Below, piece after piece: positions 8,245-19,271 of a stretch of 64,000 bases of DNA. Positions within the stretch are counted from its first letter, which is position 1. Each line of letters begins with the position of its first letter. This DNA comes from Methyloceanibacter stevinii. Its GTDB lineage: Bacteria; Pseudomonadota; Alphaproteobacteria; Rhizobiales; Methyloligellaceae. The notes beneath the pieces were generated by a model. It saw only the letters and a list, made by a program, of their open reading frames with translations, had not been told where the DNA came from and ran no database searches. The position numbers and the translations under genes are program-made. The stretch covers positions 372,001-436,000 of the forward strand of contig NZ_LPWE01000012.1 in assembly GCF_001723355.1 (NCBI RefSeq), given 5' to 3'.

Positions 8245-8703
8245 GGTCCCTTGTCCTTTCGTCCCGTCACTCCAGGAAAGAGGTTCCCCCTAGCGGCATG
8301 CAGCGCACCGCCGACGGCGCTCGTCTGAAACCAGACGCGCTCCGTTGTTTTGTATTTTCAGCAGCACCCTCAGGCTCATGATAACCGCGAAAGAGCCGCG
8401 CTGTCAGCGTTGTCATGAAATTGATGCGGACGAAACGGTACGTAGCCTGAGCGAAACTCCGCGGACCATGCCCTAGCCTTTTGCTTTTGGGAGGGAAATC
8501 CGGAAGCTGAGCTTCTCGCGCTGCTGGTCGGTCGCCGGCAAAGATGACCGCAAGGGCAGGTCCTCCGCCTGCTGACTCATCGATATCTAAGTCACTTGCC
8601 GCCAAACCGACACGCCACGACGTCGCTTGGCCCAAACGGTTGCTTGCCCTATGACTGGCCGTATGACCGATCGGCGATCGTCTTCTCTTTTGAGGCTCCG
8701 CGC
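8245..8703. other. Divergent intergenic region
   Basis: A 459-bp gap between the leftward ceramidase-like gene and the rightward DUF2254 gene. It contains a short inverted repeat (CGTCTG and CAGACG around 8324-8339) and otherwise no recognisable gene, RNA or promoter. Both genes presumably start transcription here. Confidence 0.35.
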
Positions 8704-10001
8704 ATGCTGACACGGCTTCTCACAGTCTGGCACCGCATCTGGATGAGCCTTTGGGCTCTCCCTCTGCTGATGGTGCTCGTTGCGCGCGCGCCCTGCTCGC
8801 GGTCCATCTGCCGCTGAGTCAAGGCGACAACTCGGTCTGGTTCCTCTATAGCGGCAGCGCCGAGGAGGCCCCGCCCTTCCTGACCAGTCTCGTCACCGCG
8901 ATGATCACCATGGCCACGCTGGTCATCTCGATCACGATGGTCGTGCTGACACTGGCAGCCCAGCAACTGGGCCCGCGTCTCATCCGCAGCTTCATGGCGG
9001 ACCGCCGCACCCAAGTGACGCTCGGTCTCTTCTTCGCGACGGTCGTCTATCTCCTGCTGGTTCTCCGCGGGGCCTACGGCAATGTCGAGCAAGTGCCCAA
9101 TCTCGCCGTCAGTATCGGGACGCTTCTTGTTCTGCTTTGCCTCGTGGCGCTGCTGGTGTTCGTGCATCACCTCGCCCGATCCATCATCGCCGACAACACG
9201 ATCGAACGGGTGGGTGAGACTCTCGACGACGACATCGAGCGCCTGCTCCCCGAGCAGGACGCCAAAAGTGCAAGCGAGCCTGACACGCGTCCCTCCGAGA
9301 CCGGCACGCCCTTAAGCCTGACGGCCAACGGTTACGTGCAGGCCCTCGATTATGAGGGACTGGTCGATTGCGCGAAGGATGCGGATGCGGTCATCGAGAT
9401 CTCGTTCAAGCCGGGGCGGCACGTGGTCGAGGGGTCGACCTATGCCTGGATCAGCCCCACCAGTGCTGCGAACGACGACATTCGGGACCAGATCGAAGAC
9501 TGCGTCGTGGTCGGCGGCGAGCGCACTTCGGTTCAGGACGTCGAAGCCCCCATACGCCAACTCGTGGAAGTGGCTTTGCGCGCGCTCTCGCCCAGCATCA
9601 ACGACCCCTTCACGGCCATGGCCGTCATCGACCGGCTGACCACGTCACTCGCCAAGATCATGCGGCGGGGATCGGCGCAATGCGTCTGGACGGACGAGGA
9701 TGGCGCCGTCCGGCTCATCGCACCGCATTCGACCTTTGCCGACATCGTCCAGGAAGCGTTCCGGCAAATCCGTCAGCACGGTTCGGAGCAACCGGCAATT
9801 CTGATCCGATTGGTGGAGAGCCTCGGACAATTGCTGGCGCTAGCAAACAAGGATCAGCGCGCGGCCCTCAAGGAGCAGGTCGAAATCGTGCTCGAGACCG
9901 GACGCCGCGACATTGCACAGAAGCAGGACCTGGAAGCCCTGGAGCGACGCGCCGCAGAAGCCTTGGGCCGTGCGGACGAAAAGAAGCCCAAGAAGGGCTA
10001 G
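8704..10001 (+). CDS. DUF2254 membrane protein, frameshifted near the start
   Basis: A polytopic membrane protein matching the DUF2254 family by layout. There is an N-terminal amphipathic and hydrophobic segment ([17 protein letters not shown]), then helices containing [21 protein letters not shown], which is the family signature. A long soluble C-terminal domain with [11 protein letters not shown] follows. The first 27 codons (ATG at 8704) are in a different frame from the rest. The junction lies in an alternating GC tract at 8781-8792, consistent with one missing base. Function unknown. The stop overlaps the convergent aspS stop. Confidence 0.75.
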
Positions 10002-11776
10002 CTCTTCGCCTTTGGCAGCGAGACCCGGATGTTGAGCTCTTTGAGCTGCTCGGGAGACACTTCCGACGGCGCGCCCATCAGCAAGTCTTCCGCCTGCTGA
10101 TTCATCGGAAACATCACCACCTCGCGCAAATTCTCCTCGCCACAAAGCAGCATCACCATACGGTCGATGCCCGGCGCGATACCGCCATGGGGCGGTGCCC
10201 CGTATTGCAGCGCGCGCAGCATGCCGCCGAACCGGGCCTCGAGCTCTTCCTTCGGGTAGCCGGCGATGGCGAAGGCCTTCTCCATGATCTCCGGCTTGTG
10301 GTTCCGGATCGCGCCCGAGGACAGCTCCACGCCGTTGCAGACGAGGTCGTACTGGTAGGCGAGAACCTCCTCCGGCTCCATCGTGTCGAGCGCTTCGAGT
10401 CCGCCTTGCGGCATGGAGAACGGGTTGTGCGAGAAGTCGATCTTCTTCTCGTCCTCGTTCCACTCGAACATGGGGAAGTCGACGATCCAGCAGAAATCGA
10501 AACGGCCCGAGGCGGTGAGCTTCAGCTCCTCGCCGATCTTGGTACGCGCCCGCGCGGCGAAGTCGACAAAGTCCTTCGGCAGACCCGCCACGAAGAACAC
10601 GGCATCGCCGTCGGCGAGACCCAGCTGGGTCCGGATCGCCTCGGTGCGCTCAGGTCCGATGTTCTTGGCGACGGGACCAGCCCCCTCGCCCTCGCGGAAA
10701 AAGATGTAGCCGAGGCCCGGCTGCCCCTCGCCTTGCGCCCACGAGTTCATCCGGTCGCAAACGGCGCGGCTGCCGCCGGTCTTCCCTGGTATCGCCCAGA
10801 CACGCGCATTTTCGTCCTTGTCCAGCATGCCGGCGAAGACCTTGAAGCCGGAGCCGCGGAAGTGCTCGGACACGTCTTCCATCTCGATCGGGTTACGCAG
10901 GTCCGGCTTGTCCGTGCCGTATTTGTGCATCGCCTCTTTGTAGGGAATGCACGGAAACTTCTCGGTGACAGGCTGGCCGTTGCCGAAGTCCACGAACAGG
11001 CCTCGAATGATCGGCTCGACCGTGTCGAAGATGTCCTCTTGGGTGACGAAGCTCATCTCCAGGTCGAGCTGATAGAACTCGCCCGGCGAGCGGTCCGCGC
11101 GCGCATCCTCGTCGCGGAAGCACGGCGCGATCTGGAAGTAGCGGTCGAAGCCCGCCATCATGATGAGCTGCTTGAACTGCTGCGGCGCCTGCGGCAGCGC
11201 GTAGAACTTGCCCGGATGCACACGGGACGGCACGAGATAATCACGTGCTCCTTCCGGCGAGGAGGCCGTCAGGATCGGCGTCTGGAACTCAAAGAAGCCG
11301 GCGTCGCGCATGCGCTCGCGGATAGAGGAGATGATCTCGGCGCGCTTCATAACGTTGGCGTGCAGCGTCTCGCGGCGCAGGTCGAGGAAGCGGTAACGGA
11401 GCCGCGTCTCTTCGGGATAGTCCGGCTCGCCAAACACCGGCAGCGGCAGTTCGGCCGACTCGGACAAGATATCGAGATCGGCAACGCGAACCTCAACCTC
11501 GCCGGTGGGCAGGTTCGGATTGACCGTGTCCTCGGAACGCGCGACGACGGTGCCATCCACGCGCACCACCCATTCCGGCTTCAAAGTCTCGACCGTCGCA
11601 AAGACCGGCGAATCGGGGTCGGCGACGATCTGCGTGATGCCGTAGTGATCCCGTAAATCGATGAACAGCAGCCCGCCATGGTCGCGGATGCGATGCACCC
11701 AGCCCGAAAGGCGAACGGTATTCCCGACATCGGCGCTACGAAGCGCGCCGCAAGTATGAGTGCGAAAAGCGTGCAT
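9998..11776 (-). CDS. aspS: Aspartyl-tRNA synthetase, probably non-discriminating
   Basis: A 592-residue bacterial-type class II synthetase of normal length. Domains in order are the OB-fold anticodon domain ([11 protein letters not shown] near residues 25-35), the catalytic domain with [10 protein letters not shown] (motif 2), the bacterial GAD insertion in the middle, and [12 protein letters not shown] (motif 3). His33 in RDHGG matches the residue typical of non-discriminating AspRS, whereas discriminating enzymes have Leu. The enzyme may therefore also charge tRNA-Asn with Asp for later amidation by GatCAB. That inference would fit absence of asnS, which cannot be checked here. Confidence 0.95.
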   Translation of the reverse strand: MHAFRTHTCGALRSADVGNTVRLSGWVHRIRDHGGLLFIDLRDHYGITQIVADPDSPVFATVETLKPEWVVRVDGTVVARSEDTVNPNLPTGEVEVRVADLDILSESAELPLPVFGEPDYPEETRLRYRFLDLRRETLHANVMKRAEIISSIRERMRDAGFFEFQTPILTASSPEGARDYLVPSRVHPGKFYALPQAPQQFKQLIMMAGFDRYFQIAPCFRDEDARADRSPGEFYQLDLEMSFVTQEDIFDTVEPIIRGLFVDFGNGQPVTEKFPCIPYKEAMHKYGTDKPDLRNPIEMEDVSEHFRGSGFKVFAGMLDKDENARVWAIPGKTGGSRAVCDRMNSWAQGEGQPGLGYIFFREGEGAGPVAKNIGPERTEAIRTQLGLADGDAVFFVAGLPKDFVDFAARARTKIGEELKLTASGRFDFCWIVDFPMFEWNEDEKKIDFSHNPFSMPQGGLEALDTMEPEEVLAYQYDLVCNGVELSSGAIRNHKPEIMEKAFAIAGYPKEELEARFGGMLRALQYGAPPHGGIAPGIDRMVMLLCGEENLREVVMFPMNQQAEDLLMGAPSEVSPEQLKELNIRVSLPKAKS

Positions 11777-11996
11777 GGCTCTATAATCTGTGGCGGAGGG
11801 ACGGTTTTATCGCTGACGCCTGCTGTTCGAAGGCGAGCGGAACACCGCACGGGAAGGCTCCCCTTGTCAAGGCGGAGGCGCAGGTTTCAGTATCGCGTCG
11901 GAGACCCGGCCTCACCGCCCCGCCAAACCCGTTTTTGGGCCCCCGGTATTCAGGGCACTTGGCCATGCGCCTATCCTTAGGCTATATCCGCGATCC

Positions 11997-13166
11997 ATGA
12001 ATCTCATCACAACCACAGAAGACCTTGAGGCCGCCTGCGCCGACCTCGCCAAAGCCCCGTTCGTTACGGTCGACACCGAATTCATGCGCGAACAGACCTT
12101 CTGGCCGCGCCTGTGTCTCATCCAGATCGCGGGCGGCGACACCGAAGTCCTTATCGACAATCTGGCGCCCGGTATCGATCTGAAGCCGTTTTTCGACCTG
12201 ATGGTCGACGAAAACGTCCTGAAGGTTTTTCATTCCGCACGCCAAGACATTGAAATCGTTCACCATATGGCGGGCGTCGTACCCCACCCGATCTTCGACA
12301 CGCAAGTGGCGGCGATGGTCTGCGGCTTTGGCGAAGCGGTCAGCTACGCCATGCTGGTGAAGCGCCTGCTGGGCCGCAATCTCGACAAGAGTTCCCGCTT
12401 CACCGATTGGAGCCGCCGTCCGCTCTCGGAACGGCAACTCACCTACGCCTTGGGCGACGTGACCCATTTGCGCGACCTCTATCCCAAGCTCCAGGCCCAG
12501 CTCGACAAGTCCGAGCGGGCGAGCTGGCTCATTGAGGAAATGGCCGTCCTGACCGACCCCGCCACCTACGAGCTCCATCCGGAGCACGCTTGGCGGCGGC
12601 TCAAGATGCGCATCAAGACGCAGAAGGCCCTCGCCGTTCTCATGGAGCTGGCGGCCTGGCGCGAACGCGAGGCGCAAAGCCAGGACGTGCCACGCTCACG
12701 CGTTCTCAAGGACGAGGCGCTCTACGATATTGCCGGCCAGGCGCCGCGCACGGTCGAGGACCTCGGGGGTCTGCGATCGCTGCACAACGGCTTCGCCCGG
12801 TCCTCTCGCGGTCGCGGCGTGCTGGAGGCCGTGGAGCGCGGTCTTGCGCGCGATCCGGCCACAGTGCCCCCGCTTCAGCGCGGCGAGCCGATGCCGCCCG
12901 AAGCCCAAGCGGTGATGGACCTGCTGCGCGTGCTGCTGAAGGCCACGGCGGGCCGGCACGGCGTCGCGCCCAAGCTGATCGCCACGACGGATGAACTCGA
13001 GCAGATCGCCCGGTCGAACGATGCGGACACCGCCGCCTTGCGGGGCTGGCGGCTCAAGCTTTTCGGTGAGGACGCGCTGGCGCTTAAGCGGGGCGAACTG
13101 GCCCTCACCATCCGCAAAGGCGCGGTGGCGCTGCTAGCGCCGGAAGAACCAGAAGACGGCTCCTAG
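11997..13166 (+). CDS. rnd: Ribonuclease D
   Basis: A 389-residue DEDDy 3-prime to 5-prime exoribonuclease. The catalytic motifs are visible: VDTEF (Exo I, near residue 23), FHSARQDIEIV (Exo II) and YALGDVTHL (Exo III with the Tyr). An HRDC domain follows at about residues 200-290. RNase D trims tRNA and other stable RNA 3-prime ends. It is divergent from aspS. Its last 33 bp overlap the convergent DUF2905 gene. Confidence 0.93.
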   Translation: MNLITTTEDLEAACADLAKAPFVTVDTEFMREQTFWPRLCLIQIAGGDTEVLIDNLAPGIDLKPFFDLMVDENVLKVFHSARQDIEIVHHMAGVVPHPIFDTQVAAMVCGFGEAVSYAMLVKRLLGRNLDKSSRFTDWSRRPLSERQLTYALGDVTHLRDLYPKLQAQLDKSERASWLIEEMAVLTDPATYELHPEHAWRRLKMRIKTQKALAVLMELAAWREREAQSQDVPRSRVLKDEALYDIAGQAPRTVEDLGGLRSLHNGFARSSRGRGVLEAVERGLARDPATVPPLQRGEPMPPEAQAVMDLLRVLLKATAGRHGVAPKLIATTDELEQIARSNDADTAALRGWRLKLFGEDALALKRGELALTIRKGAVALLAPEEPEDGS

Positions 13167-13331
13167 CAGGAGCGCCACGATCAGTCCCGTGGTGAACGGC
13201 ACGTAGAAATAGAAGCTGCCGAGATCCACGACGATGTCGCCGGGCAAGCGGCCGAGGCCGTACTGCACGCTCGCCATGGTGAGCAGGATCACCAGCAGCA
13301 CATAGAACACGACGGTGCCGGGAGAGCGCAT
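13134..13331 (-). CDS. DUF2905 small membrane protein
   Basis: A 65-residue protein with two membrane helices flanking a GRLPGDIVVDLGSFYFYVPFTT loop; the PGDI and FYF.P.TT pieces are the DUF2905 signature. It starts 3 bp after the cbpM stop and so probably belongs to the cbpA-cbpM transcript. Function unknown. Its C-terminus overlaps rnd tail to tail. Confidence 0.78.
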   Translation of the reverse strand: MRSPGTVVFYVLLVILLTMASVQYGLGRLPGDIVVDLGSFYFYVPFTTGLIVALLLGAVFWFFRR

Positions 13332-13334
13332 CGG

Positions 13335-13656
13335 CTAACCCCGCCGCCACTGCTCGATCCGCAAGCGCACGGTCGTCCGCACGGGGCAGCGCGTCGATGA
13401 CCTCCACAAAGCCGCGCAGTTCCGAGCGGAGTCCGTGGATCTGATCGATGAGGTTCAGTAGGACCGGGACATCCTCCTCGTCGAACCCCATCTCGTCCTC
13501 GAGATTGCAGATCAGCGCGACCCGGGCGATATCCGCCTCCGAGTAGCGGGGAGCCCCATCCTCCTCGGGCTTGACCAGGCCCTGCGATACGAACACACGC
13601 AACCGCGTCACCGTGAGACGCGACACCCGTGCGACAACGTCCTCCTCGGTCAGCAT
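13335..13656 (-). CDS. cbpM: Chaperone modulator CbpM, frameshifted
   Basis: A MerR-type winged-helix protein of about 106 residues that binds and inhibits the J-domain of CbpA. The N-terminus (LTEEDVVARVSRLTVTRL) and PRYSEADIARV match CbpM. After IDALP the frame must shift to read VRTTVRLRIEQWRR before the stop; this is the normal CbpM ending. The break is one extra C in the CCCC run (13383-13386), most likely a base-calling error. The start overlaps the cbpA stop in an ATGA. Confidence 0.82.
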
Positions 13657-14593
13657 CACGCTTGCTCCTTCATTGTCCGCCGCGGGTCGTAGGCGTGGGT
13701 CTTCTTCCACTCCTCGATGAAGGCCTTGAGCTCATCGTCGACCTTCTCGGGCATCACCACGTTGAGCTTCACCAGCTGATCGCCCTTGCCTTTGACGCCC
13801 CGCCCCTTCAGCCGGAGCGTCTGTCCGGCATTGGCGCCGGCGGGCACCGTCATGGCGACCTTGCCGCCGATGGTCGGAATCTCGACTTTGCCCCCCAGGA
13901 CCGCCTCGTCGAGACTGATCGGCAGCTCGACCACGATGTCGTTGCCCTCGCGCTTGAAGACGGGGTGCGGCCTCACGCCGACCTCGACCAGCGCGTCACC
14001 CGGCGGTCCTTCGCCGAGACCCGGATGCCCTTTGCCCTTGAGCCGCAGGACCTGGCCAGCGTTGACGCCCGGCGGAATGGTGACGTCGAGCGTACTGCCG
14101 TCGGGGAGCGTGATGCGCGTCTTGGTGCCGTTGACCGCATCGAGAAATGGAATATCGAGGTGGTACTGCGCGTCCTGTCCCGGCATAGAAAAACGCGCGC
14201 CTCCACGCTGACTGCGGCCGCCCATACCGGCGCCGCCCATTCCCCCGCCAAACATGTCGCCGAACAGATCGCTGAAATCGCCCATGTCTTCGTAGCCGGC
14301 CGAGGAGTGGTAGCGCGCTCCTCCCGGCCCGCCCGCATATTCGCGGTAGTAGCGCGCCTCGGGCCGCTCCTGTCCGCTCGCGTCGATCTCGCCGCGGTCG
14401 TACTTCCCGCGCTGCTCCTCGTCTTTCAGGATCGAATAGGCGTGCGAGATCTCCTTGAACTTCTCCTCCGCGACCTTGTCGCCGGGATTGAGGTCCGGGT
14501 GCAGCTTCTTGGCGAGCTTGCGGTACGCTTGGTGATTTCATCAGCGCTCGCGGTCTTGGCGACGCCTAGTGCGGAATAAAGATCGTCTGCCAT
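13656..14593 (-). CDS. cbpA: DnaJ-type co-chaperone CbpA, frameshifted
   Basis: A type II J-protein of about 312 residues without the zinc-finger domain of DnaJ. The ATG at 14593 begins ADDLYSALGV. The J-domain HPD motif occurs in KKLHPDLNPGD. A Gly/Phe-rich linker (GDFSDLFGDMFGGG) and two C-terminal beta domains with RLKGKGHPG and RLKGRGVKGKG follow. One missing base near 14528 separates the first 22 codons from the rest. CbpA stimulates DnaK and binds curved DNA in enterobacteria. Here it is clearly paired with its modulator cbpM. Confidence 0.85.
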
Positions 14594-14671
14594 CGTTATC
14601 TCAGGTCTGAATTTTGGTCTGAGCCGGTCTTAGGGCTTGGGTGGTGTCGAAATGATAGGGTCGAAGAGAAC

Positions 14672-14700
14672 GGGAAAGCCCAGAGCCGGGCATTTTTCCC
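14672..14700 (-). terminator. Possible terminator of ppx
   Basis: On the minus strand GGGAAA and GCCC pair with GGGC and TTTCCC around a short loop, with a 3-nt bulge, about 70 bp after the ppx stop. Only a weak pyrimidine stretch follows. It lies between ppx and the cbpA start. Confidence 0.4.
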
Positions 14701-14769
14701 TTTGCTCATGGTGATTTGGGGTCTGCACCTGCGTTCAGCAACCTTGAGGATAGCGGCCATGGGACCCGG

Positions 14770-16287
14770 TCAGCTCGCGACGAGTTGGAACGGCTCGCCA
14801 ATCCGAATCTCGGGCTCGCAATCCAACAGATTGGCGAGGGTCTTGAAGCGGCGGCTGACACGTTCGCCTTCGAGATCCGCATAGGGTTCCGGCAAGGTCC
14901 AAATCAGCCGGTCGCCCTCGTAGGTGAGCGGGGTATGCGGCAGCACGCCGGGCATAGCCGCGGAGACCATATGGGCGACGCGGAACGCCGCGCCCAGAAT
15001 TTTTGCGCGCCTCAGGGATTCTTTGTCGACCAACTCGACCAGCCCCTGGCTCAACTCGTCGCTCACCACGCCTTCGTTGCGGTAGTAGGAGGTCAGAGCC
15101 AGGAACGCGCGGCCGGGGTGATCGACGCCAATGAGATCCCCATTCGTGATCAGATTGAGGCTCTGGGCGCCGCGATAATCGGGATGGGCGCGCCAGCCGA
15201 TATCGGAGAGGAGGCACGCGGCATGACGCAGACGCGTCTGCTCGGGCGTCTCCACCGGCCCCGGAACGCGGAATAGGCCGTCCGTCCAACTCAGCAATTC
15301 GTTGGCATTCTCAACCGAACGGGCGCGCTGCACCGCAAGCACATGGCAAGCCTCGATCAGCGGATCCTTGGCGCGCTCCTCGGCGCTCAGCAGGCTGTAC
15401 AGCAGCCCCTCGCGGATGCCGAACACCGACGTCACGATGGACCGCGGCTTCATCTGCTTGATGAGGCGTTCGAGCACCAGCGCACCGTAGGGCAACGTCT
15501 CGCGCCGGGCGCTGGAGACGTCGCGTAGTCCTGGCATGTCGTCGTCCAGCCGGCCGTATAGGCTGCTGACGAATTTCAGCGCGTCCTGCCCGTCCATCCG
15601 GTAGTTGTGCATGACGCGCAACGGATAGTCCGTCTGGGCCATATGCAGGCGCGCCACGGCGCGCCAAGTCCCGCCGATCGCGTAGAAGTCGCGGCCCCGC
15701 CCCTTCTCGAGCCACGTCACCTTCGAAAACTCCGAATCGATGACCTCACGCGCCTTCTTCAGGTTTCCGCCCGACACGTCGATCAGACGAAGGCCCCCAA
15801 GCGGCAGCGTGAGAGCGTCGGACAACCGGCCGCCCCGCACATCCACCAACTCCAGGCTGCCGCCGCCGAGATCGCCCACGAATCCATCGGCCGCATAGAT
15901 ACCCGAGACGACGCCGAGCGCGGCGAGCTCGGCTTCCATGGTACCGGACAGCACCGTGATTGGATGCCCGAGCACCTCCTGGGCCTTGGCGATAAAGTCG
16001 GGACCGTTTTTCGCATCCCGTGCCGCCGCGGTGGCGATCACCTCGGTCCGGTGCACGTGAAGCTGCGCGATGAGCGCGCGAAACCGCCGTAGGGCCCGAA
16101 GAGCGCGCGCGACGCCAGCGGGCTCGAGGCTGCCGGTGCTCGCGACCGTCCGGCCCAGCCCGCACAGCACCTTCTCATTGAAGAGCGGTGCGGGCGCATG
16201 CGTGGCGCTGTCATAGACGATCAGCCGCACCGAGTTGGAGCCGATGTCGACTACCGCAACCGGCGCGCGTTTCTTCCTCCCGGCCAT
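14770..16287 (-). CDS. ppx: Exopolyphosphatase (Ppx/GppA family)
   Basis: A 505-residue protein of the actin-like ASKHA fold. The first phosphate-binding loop is VVDIGSNSVRLIVYD near residue 12; the second is GDLGGGSLELVDV near residue 140. The C-terminal HD-like domain covers about residues 310-500. The gene starts 9 bp after the ppk1 stop, so the two are co-transcribed. Ppx hydrolyses inorganic polyphosphate from its ends, opposing Ppk; some members also cleave pppGpp. Linkage to ppk1 favours polyphosphate as substrate. Confidence 0.92.
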   Translation of the reverse strand: MAGRKKRAPVAVVDIGSNSVRLIVYDSATHAPAPLFNEKVLCGLGRTVASTGSLEPAGVARALRALRRFRALIAQLHVHRTEVIATAAARDAKNGPDFIAKAQEVLGHPITVLSGTMEAELAALGVVSGIYAADGFVGDLGGGSLELVDVRGGRLSDALTLPLGGLRLIDVSGGNLKKAREVIDSEFSKVTWLEKGRGRDFYAIGGTWRAVARLHMAQTDYPLRVMHNYRMDGQDALKFVSSLYGRLDDDMPGLRDVSSARRETLPYGALVLERLIKQMKPRSIVTSVFGIREGLLYSLLSAEERAKDPLIEACHVLAVQRARSVENANELLSWTDGLFRVPGPVETPEQTRLRHAACLLSDIGWRAHPDYRGAQSLNLITNGDLIGVDHPGRAFLALTSYYRNEGVVSDELSQGLVELVDKESLRRAKILGAAFRVAHMVSAAMPGVLPHTPLTYEGDRLIWTLPEPYADLEGERVSRRFKTLANLLDCEPEIRIGEPFQLVAS

Positions 16288-16296
16288 GGCGAGAGA

Positions 16297-18477
16297 CTAG
16301 AGGGTCTCGTCGACCCGCGTAAAGCGCGGAGGCATGTTTTCCGGTAGAGAAGTGCCCCGTCCCGACAGGCTGGGGTTGGTCATGAAGTAGTTCTGGGCGC
16401 TGAAGGGCTCTTCCCCTTCCCGCGGATTGATGCGGACCGAGTTCCCGTCCGGCAGAACGCGCCAGCTCTGAAGATTGTCCTTCAGATTCGCCACCATGAT
16501 TTGATCCAGAATCTGCTCGTGCACCGTGGGGTTCTTGATGGGCGTCATGGCCTCGACGCGGCGGTTGAGGTTGCGGGGCATCATATCGGCGGAGCTGATA
16601 TAGACGGCCGCCTTCCGGTGCGGCAGCCCATGTCCTGCCCCGAAGCAATAGATGCGGGAGTGCTCCAGGAAGCGCCCGACAATGCTCTTCACGTGGATGT
16701 TCTCCGACAGGCCCGGTACGCCCGGCCGAAGGCAGCAAATGCCCCGGCAGACGAGATCGACTTCGACGCCCGCCTGGCTCGCCTCGTAGAGCGCATCGAT
16801 GATTTCGGGATCGACCAGCGAGTTCAGCTTCATCCAGATGGCGGCGGGCCGGCCGGCCTTGGCGTGATACATCTCCTCGCGTACGTGATCGAGGATGCGC
16901 GCCCGGATTCCGCCGGGCGAGACCGCCATGGACTCGAGCTCCGCCGGTTCGGCATAGCCCGTCACATAGTTGAAGATGCGGGACAGATCGTTGCCGATCG
17001 ACCGGTCGGCGGTGAAATAGGACAGGTCCGTGTAGATCTTTGCCGTGACCTGATGATAGTTGCCGGTCCCCACATGGCAGTACGTGGCCAGTTCGCCGCG
17101 CTCGCGCCGGACGATCAGGCTGAGCTTGGCGTGCGTCTTGAGCTCGATGAAGCCGTAGACCACTTGCACGCCGGCGCTTTCGAGGTCGCGCGCCCATTTG
17201 ATGTTGGCTTCTTCGTCGAAGCGTGCCTTGAGCTCGACCACCGCCGTCACGGACTTGCCGGCCTCGGCGGCCTCCTTCAGCGCTTCGATGATGGGCGAGG
17301 TCTTGCTGGTCCGGTAGAGCGTCCATTTGATTGCCACGACGTCAGGATCGGCCGCAGCCTGCTTCAGGAACTGCAGGACCACATCGAAGGACTCGTAAGG
17401 GTGATGCACCACGATGTCCTTCTTGGCGATGGCTGCAAAGCAATCGCCGTGGTGCTCGCGGATGCGCTCGGGGAAACGGCTGACATAGGGCGCGAATTTG
17501 AGGTCCGGACGATCGGCCACGATGAGCTGGTCGGTGTCCGTCAGCCCGATCAGGCCCTTCTGCACGAAACTCTCTTGTTCCGTGACCTTCAGCTCCTGCA
17601 TGACGAAGCGCTGCAGCCGCGACGGCATGGTCGCTTCCATCTCGAGCCGGATGACCGAGCCGCGCTTCCGGCGCTTGAGCGCCGATTCGAACACGCGCAC
17701 GAGATCTTCGGCCTCTTCCTGGACCTCGATGTCACTGTCGCGCACGACGCGGAACGCCCCTTGGCTCCGCACCCGGTAGCCGGGGAACAGCCGTGAGACG
17801 AAAATGCCGACAACGGTCTCCAGCCGCACGAAGCGAACCCCCGTCACATCGTCCTTGCCGTCCGGCAGCCGGATAAAGCGGTCGAGCTGGGAGGGGATCG
17901 GCAGCAGCGCGTGCATGGTGCGGAACGATCCTTCGCGCACCAGTTCCAGCCCCAGCGTGAATCCGAAATTCGGAATAAACGGGAACGGATGAGCCGGATC
18001 GACGGCGATCGGGGTCAGCACCGGGAAAATTAGATTGAGGAAATGATCCTCGAGCCAGCTGCGCTCCGGATCTGTCAGTTGGTCGGCGGTGAGAACGTGA
18101 ATGCCCGCTTCGCCGAGAAGAGCCTCCAGCGCGACCCAGGTCTCCTGCTGCAGGGCGGTCAGATCGGCGACGGAGCGATTAATCCGGTCGAGCTGCTGGG
18201 CCGGCGTCAGACCGTCCTGACTCGGCGTCTCGATCCCGGCCACCATCTGCGCCCGCAGGCCCGCGACGCGGACCATGTAGAACTCGTCGAGATTGTTTGC
18301 CGAAATAGACAGGAAGCGAAGGCGCTCCAACAAAGGATGGCGCTCGTTCTCGGCCTCTTCCATCACGCGCTTGTTGAAGTTCAGCCAGGACAATTCGCGA
18401 TTGAAGTAGCGGCTCGGGCCATAGGCGGCGATTCGGGCAACCGCGCCTTCCGGCTCTATCGCTTCCGGAACATTCAT
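16297..18477 (-). CDS. ppk1: Polyphosphate kinase 1
   Basis: A 726-residue enzyme with the four Ppk1 domains in order. The N-terminal domain has [20 protein letters not shown], and the head domain follows. The two C-terminal phospholipase-D-like domains contain [18 protein letters not shown] and [11 protein letters not shown], whose histidines correspond to the autophosphorylated and acid-base histidines. It reversibly polymerises ATP gamma-phosphate into polyphosphate. It stands between hdaA upstream and ppx downstream, an arrangement typical of Hyphomicrobiales. Confidence 0.95.
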   Translation of the reverse strand: MNVPEAIEPEGAVARIAAYGPSRYFNRELSWLNFNKRVMEEAENERHPLLERLRFLSISANNLDEFYMVRVAGLRAQMVAGIETPSQDGLTPAQQLDRINRSVADLTALQQETWVALEALLGEAGIHVLTADQLTDPERSWLEDHFLNLIFPVLTPIAVDPAHPFPFIPNFGFTLGLELVREGSFRTMHALLPIPSQLDRFIRLPDGKDDVTGVRFVRLETVVGIFVSRLFPGYRVRSQGAFRVVRDSDIEVQEEAEDLVRVFESALKRRKRGSVIRLEMEATMPSRLQRFVMQELKVTEQESFVQKGLIGLTDTDQLIVADRPDLKFAPYVSRFPERIREHHGDCFAAIAKKDIVVHHPYESFDVVLQFLKQAAADPDVVAIKWTLYRTSKTSPIIEALKEAAEAGKSVTAVVELKARFDEEANIKWARDLESAGVQVVYGFIELKTHAKLSLIVRRERGELATYCHVGTGNYHQVTAKIYTDLSYFTADRSIGNDLSRIFNYVTGYAEPAELESMAVSPGGIRARILDHVREEMYHAKAGRPAAIWMKLNSLVDPEIIDALYEASQAGVEVDLVCRGICCLRPGVPGLSENIHVKSIVGRFLEHSRIYCFGAGHGLPHRKAAVYISSADMMPRNLNRRVEAMTPIKNPTVHEQILDQIMVANLKDNLQSWRVLPDGNSVRINPREGEEPFSAQNYFMTNPSLSGRGTSLPENMPPRFTRVDETL

Positions 18478-18593
18478 CTATATCCTCTTGGAAAAAAGGG
18501 CATTGTGCGCCCGCCAGCTCCTTCAGGGTAGAGCCGTCATGTTAGGCCGACAACTGTATCACCGGCGTAACGGTAAACGTCAAATTCAGTGCC

Positions 18594-19271
18594 TTACTCA
18601 ATCGTCGCAGCACGCTCCAGCGCCTCGGCGACCAGTTGCCGGCTGATCTTCCGGCCTGAGCGCAGGGCCGCCTGATCGACGGCCTCCACTGCCGCGGCAG
18701 CGGCTTCCAGCGACCGGTCGATCCTGACAGCCAGGAACTCAAGCACCTTGGGCTCGATGGTGAGTTGGCGGTCCGAGAAGTGTTTCAGCATGACCGTCCG
18801 CAGCAGCACCTCGTCCCGGCGCGCAATCTCCGTCACCGGGACCGCACTGAGCCGCGAAAGCAGGTCCGGTAGAGCGAATGGCCAGCGATTGGGGCTGATC
18901 CGCGCGGTCAGAAGCACCGAGAAGCGTTTCTCCGCGGCGAGATTCAAAAGGTGGAACAGCGTCCGCTCGTCGAACCCGGCCCGGTCGGCGTCCTCCACCG
19001 CGATGGCTGACCCTGGGGGCCGCGCATCAAGCGAGCGCACGTCCAGGGTCGTCGGGTCGAGCGCCTCGGCGCCGGACCGCTCCTGCCAGACGCGGACGAG
19101 ATGGGTCTTGCCGCTCGCGGGCGGTCCCACGAGCACCTGCACCGGCCCCGGCCAATCGGGCCAGGCATCCACCATCCGGACGGCCGCGAGATTGCAGTCG
19201 CTGACAAGGAAATCCTCCGCGCCCAGAGCCGCCCGGTGCGGCAGATCAAATGCAAGCTGCCCCGGACTCAC
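18594..19271 (-). CDS. hdaA: DnaA inactivator HdaA
   Basis: A 225-residue AAA+ protein related to the DnaA ATPase domain but lacking DNA-binding domain IV. The N-terminal QLAFDLP is a sliding-clamp binding motif of the kind HdaA uses to reach DnaN. The Walker A loop is GPPASGKTHLV near residue 52, and VEDAD fits the Walker B region. The role is to promote ATP hydrolysis by DnaA after initiation, limiting re-initiation. The start overlaps the preceding pgsA-like stop by 4 bp, so the two are coupled. Confidence 0.85.
   Translation of the reverse strand: MSPGQLAFDLPHRAALGAEDFLVSDCNLAAVRMVDAWPDWPGPVQVLVGPPASGKTHLVRVWQERSGAEALDPTTLDVRSLDARPPGSAIAVEDADRAGFDERTLFHLLNLAAEKRFSVLLTARISPNRWPFALPDLLSRLSAVPVTEIARRDEVLLRTVMLKHFSDRQLTIEPKVLEFLAVRIDRSLEAAAAAVEAVDQAALRSGRKISRQLVAEALERAATIE

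Noticed and set aside
9368-11656. 762-codon plus-strand frame opposite aspS
   Set aside because: It mirrors the aspS coding strand. The minus-strand protein has all AspRS motifs, whereas this frame has none.
14594-14671. Heat-shock (RpoH) promoter upstream of cbpA
   Set aside because: A CCTAT-like element is present, but I could not find a CTTG-type -35 at the right spacing.
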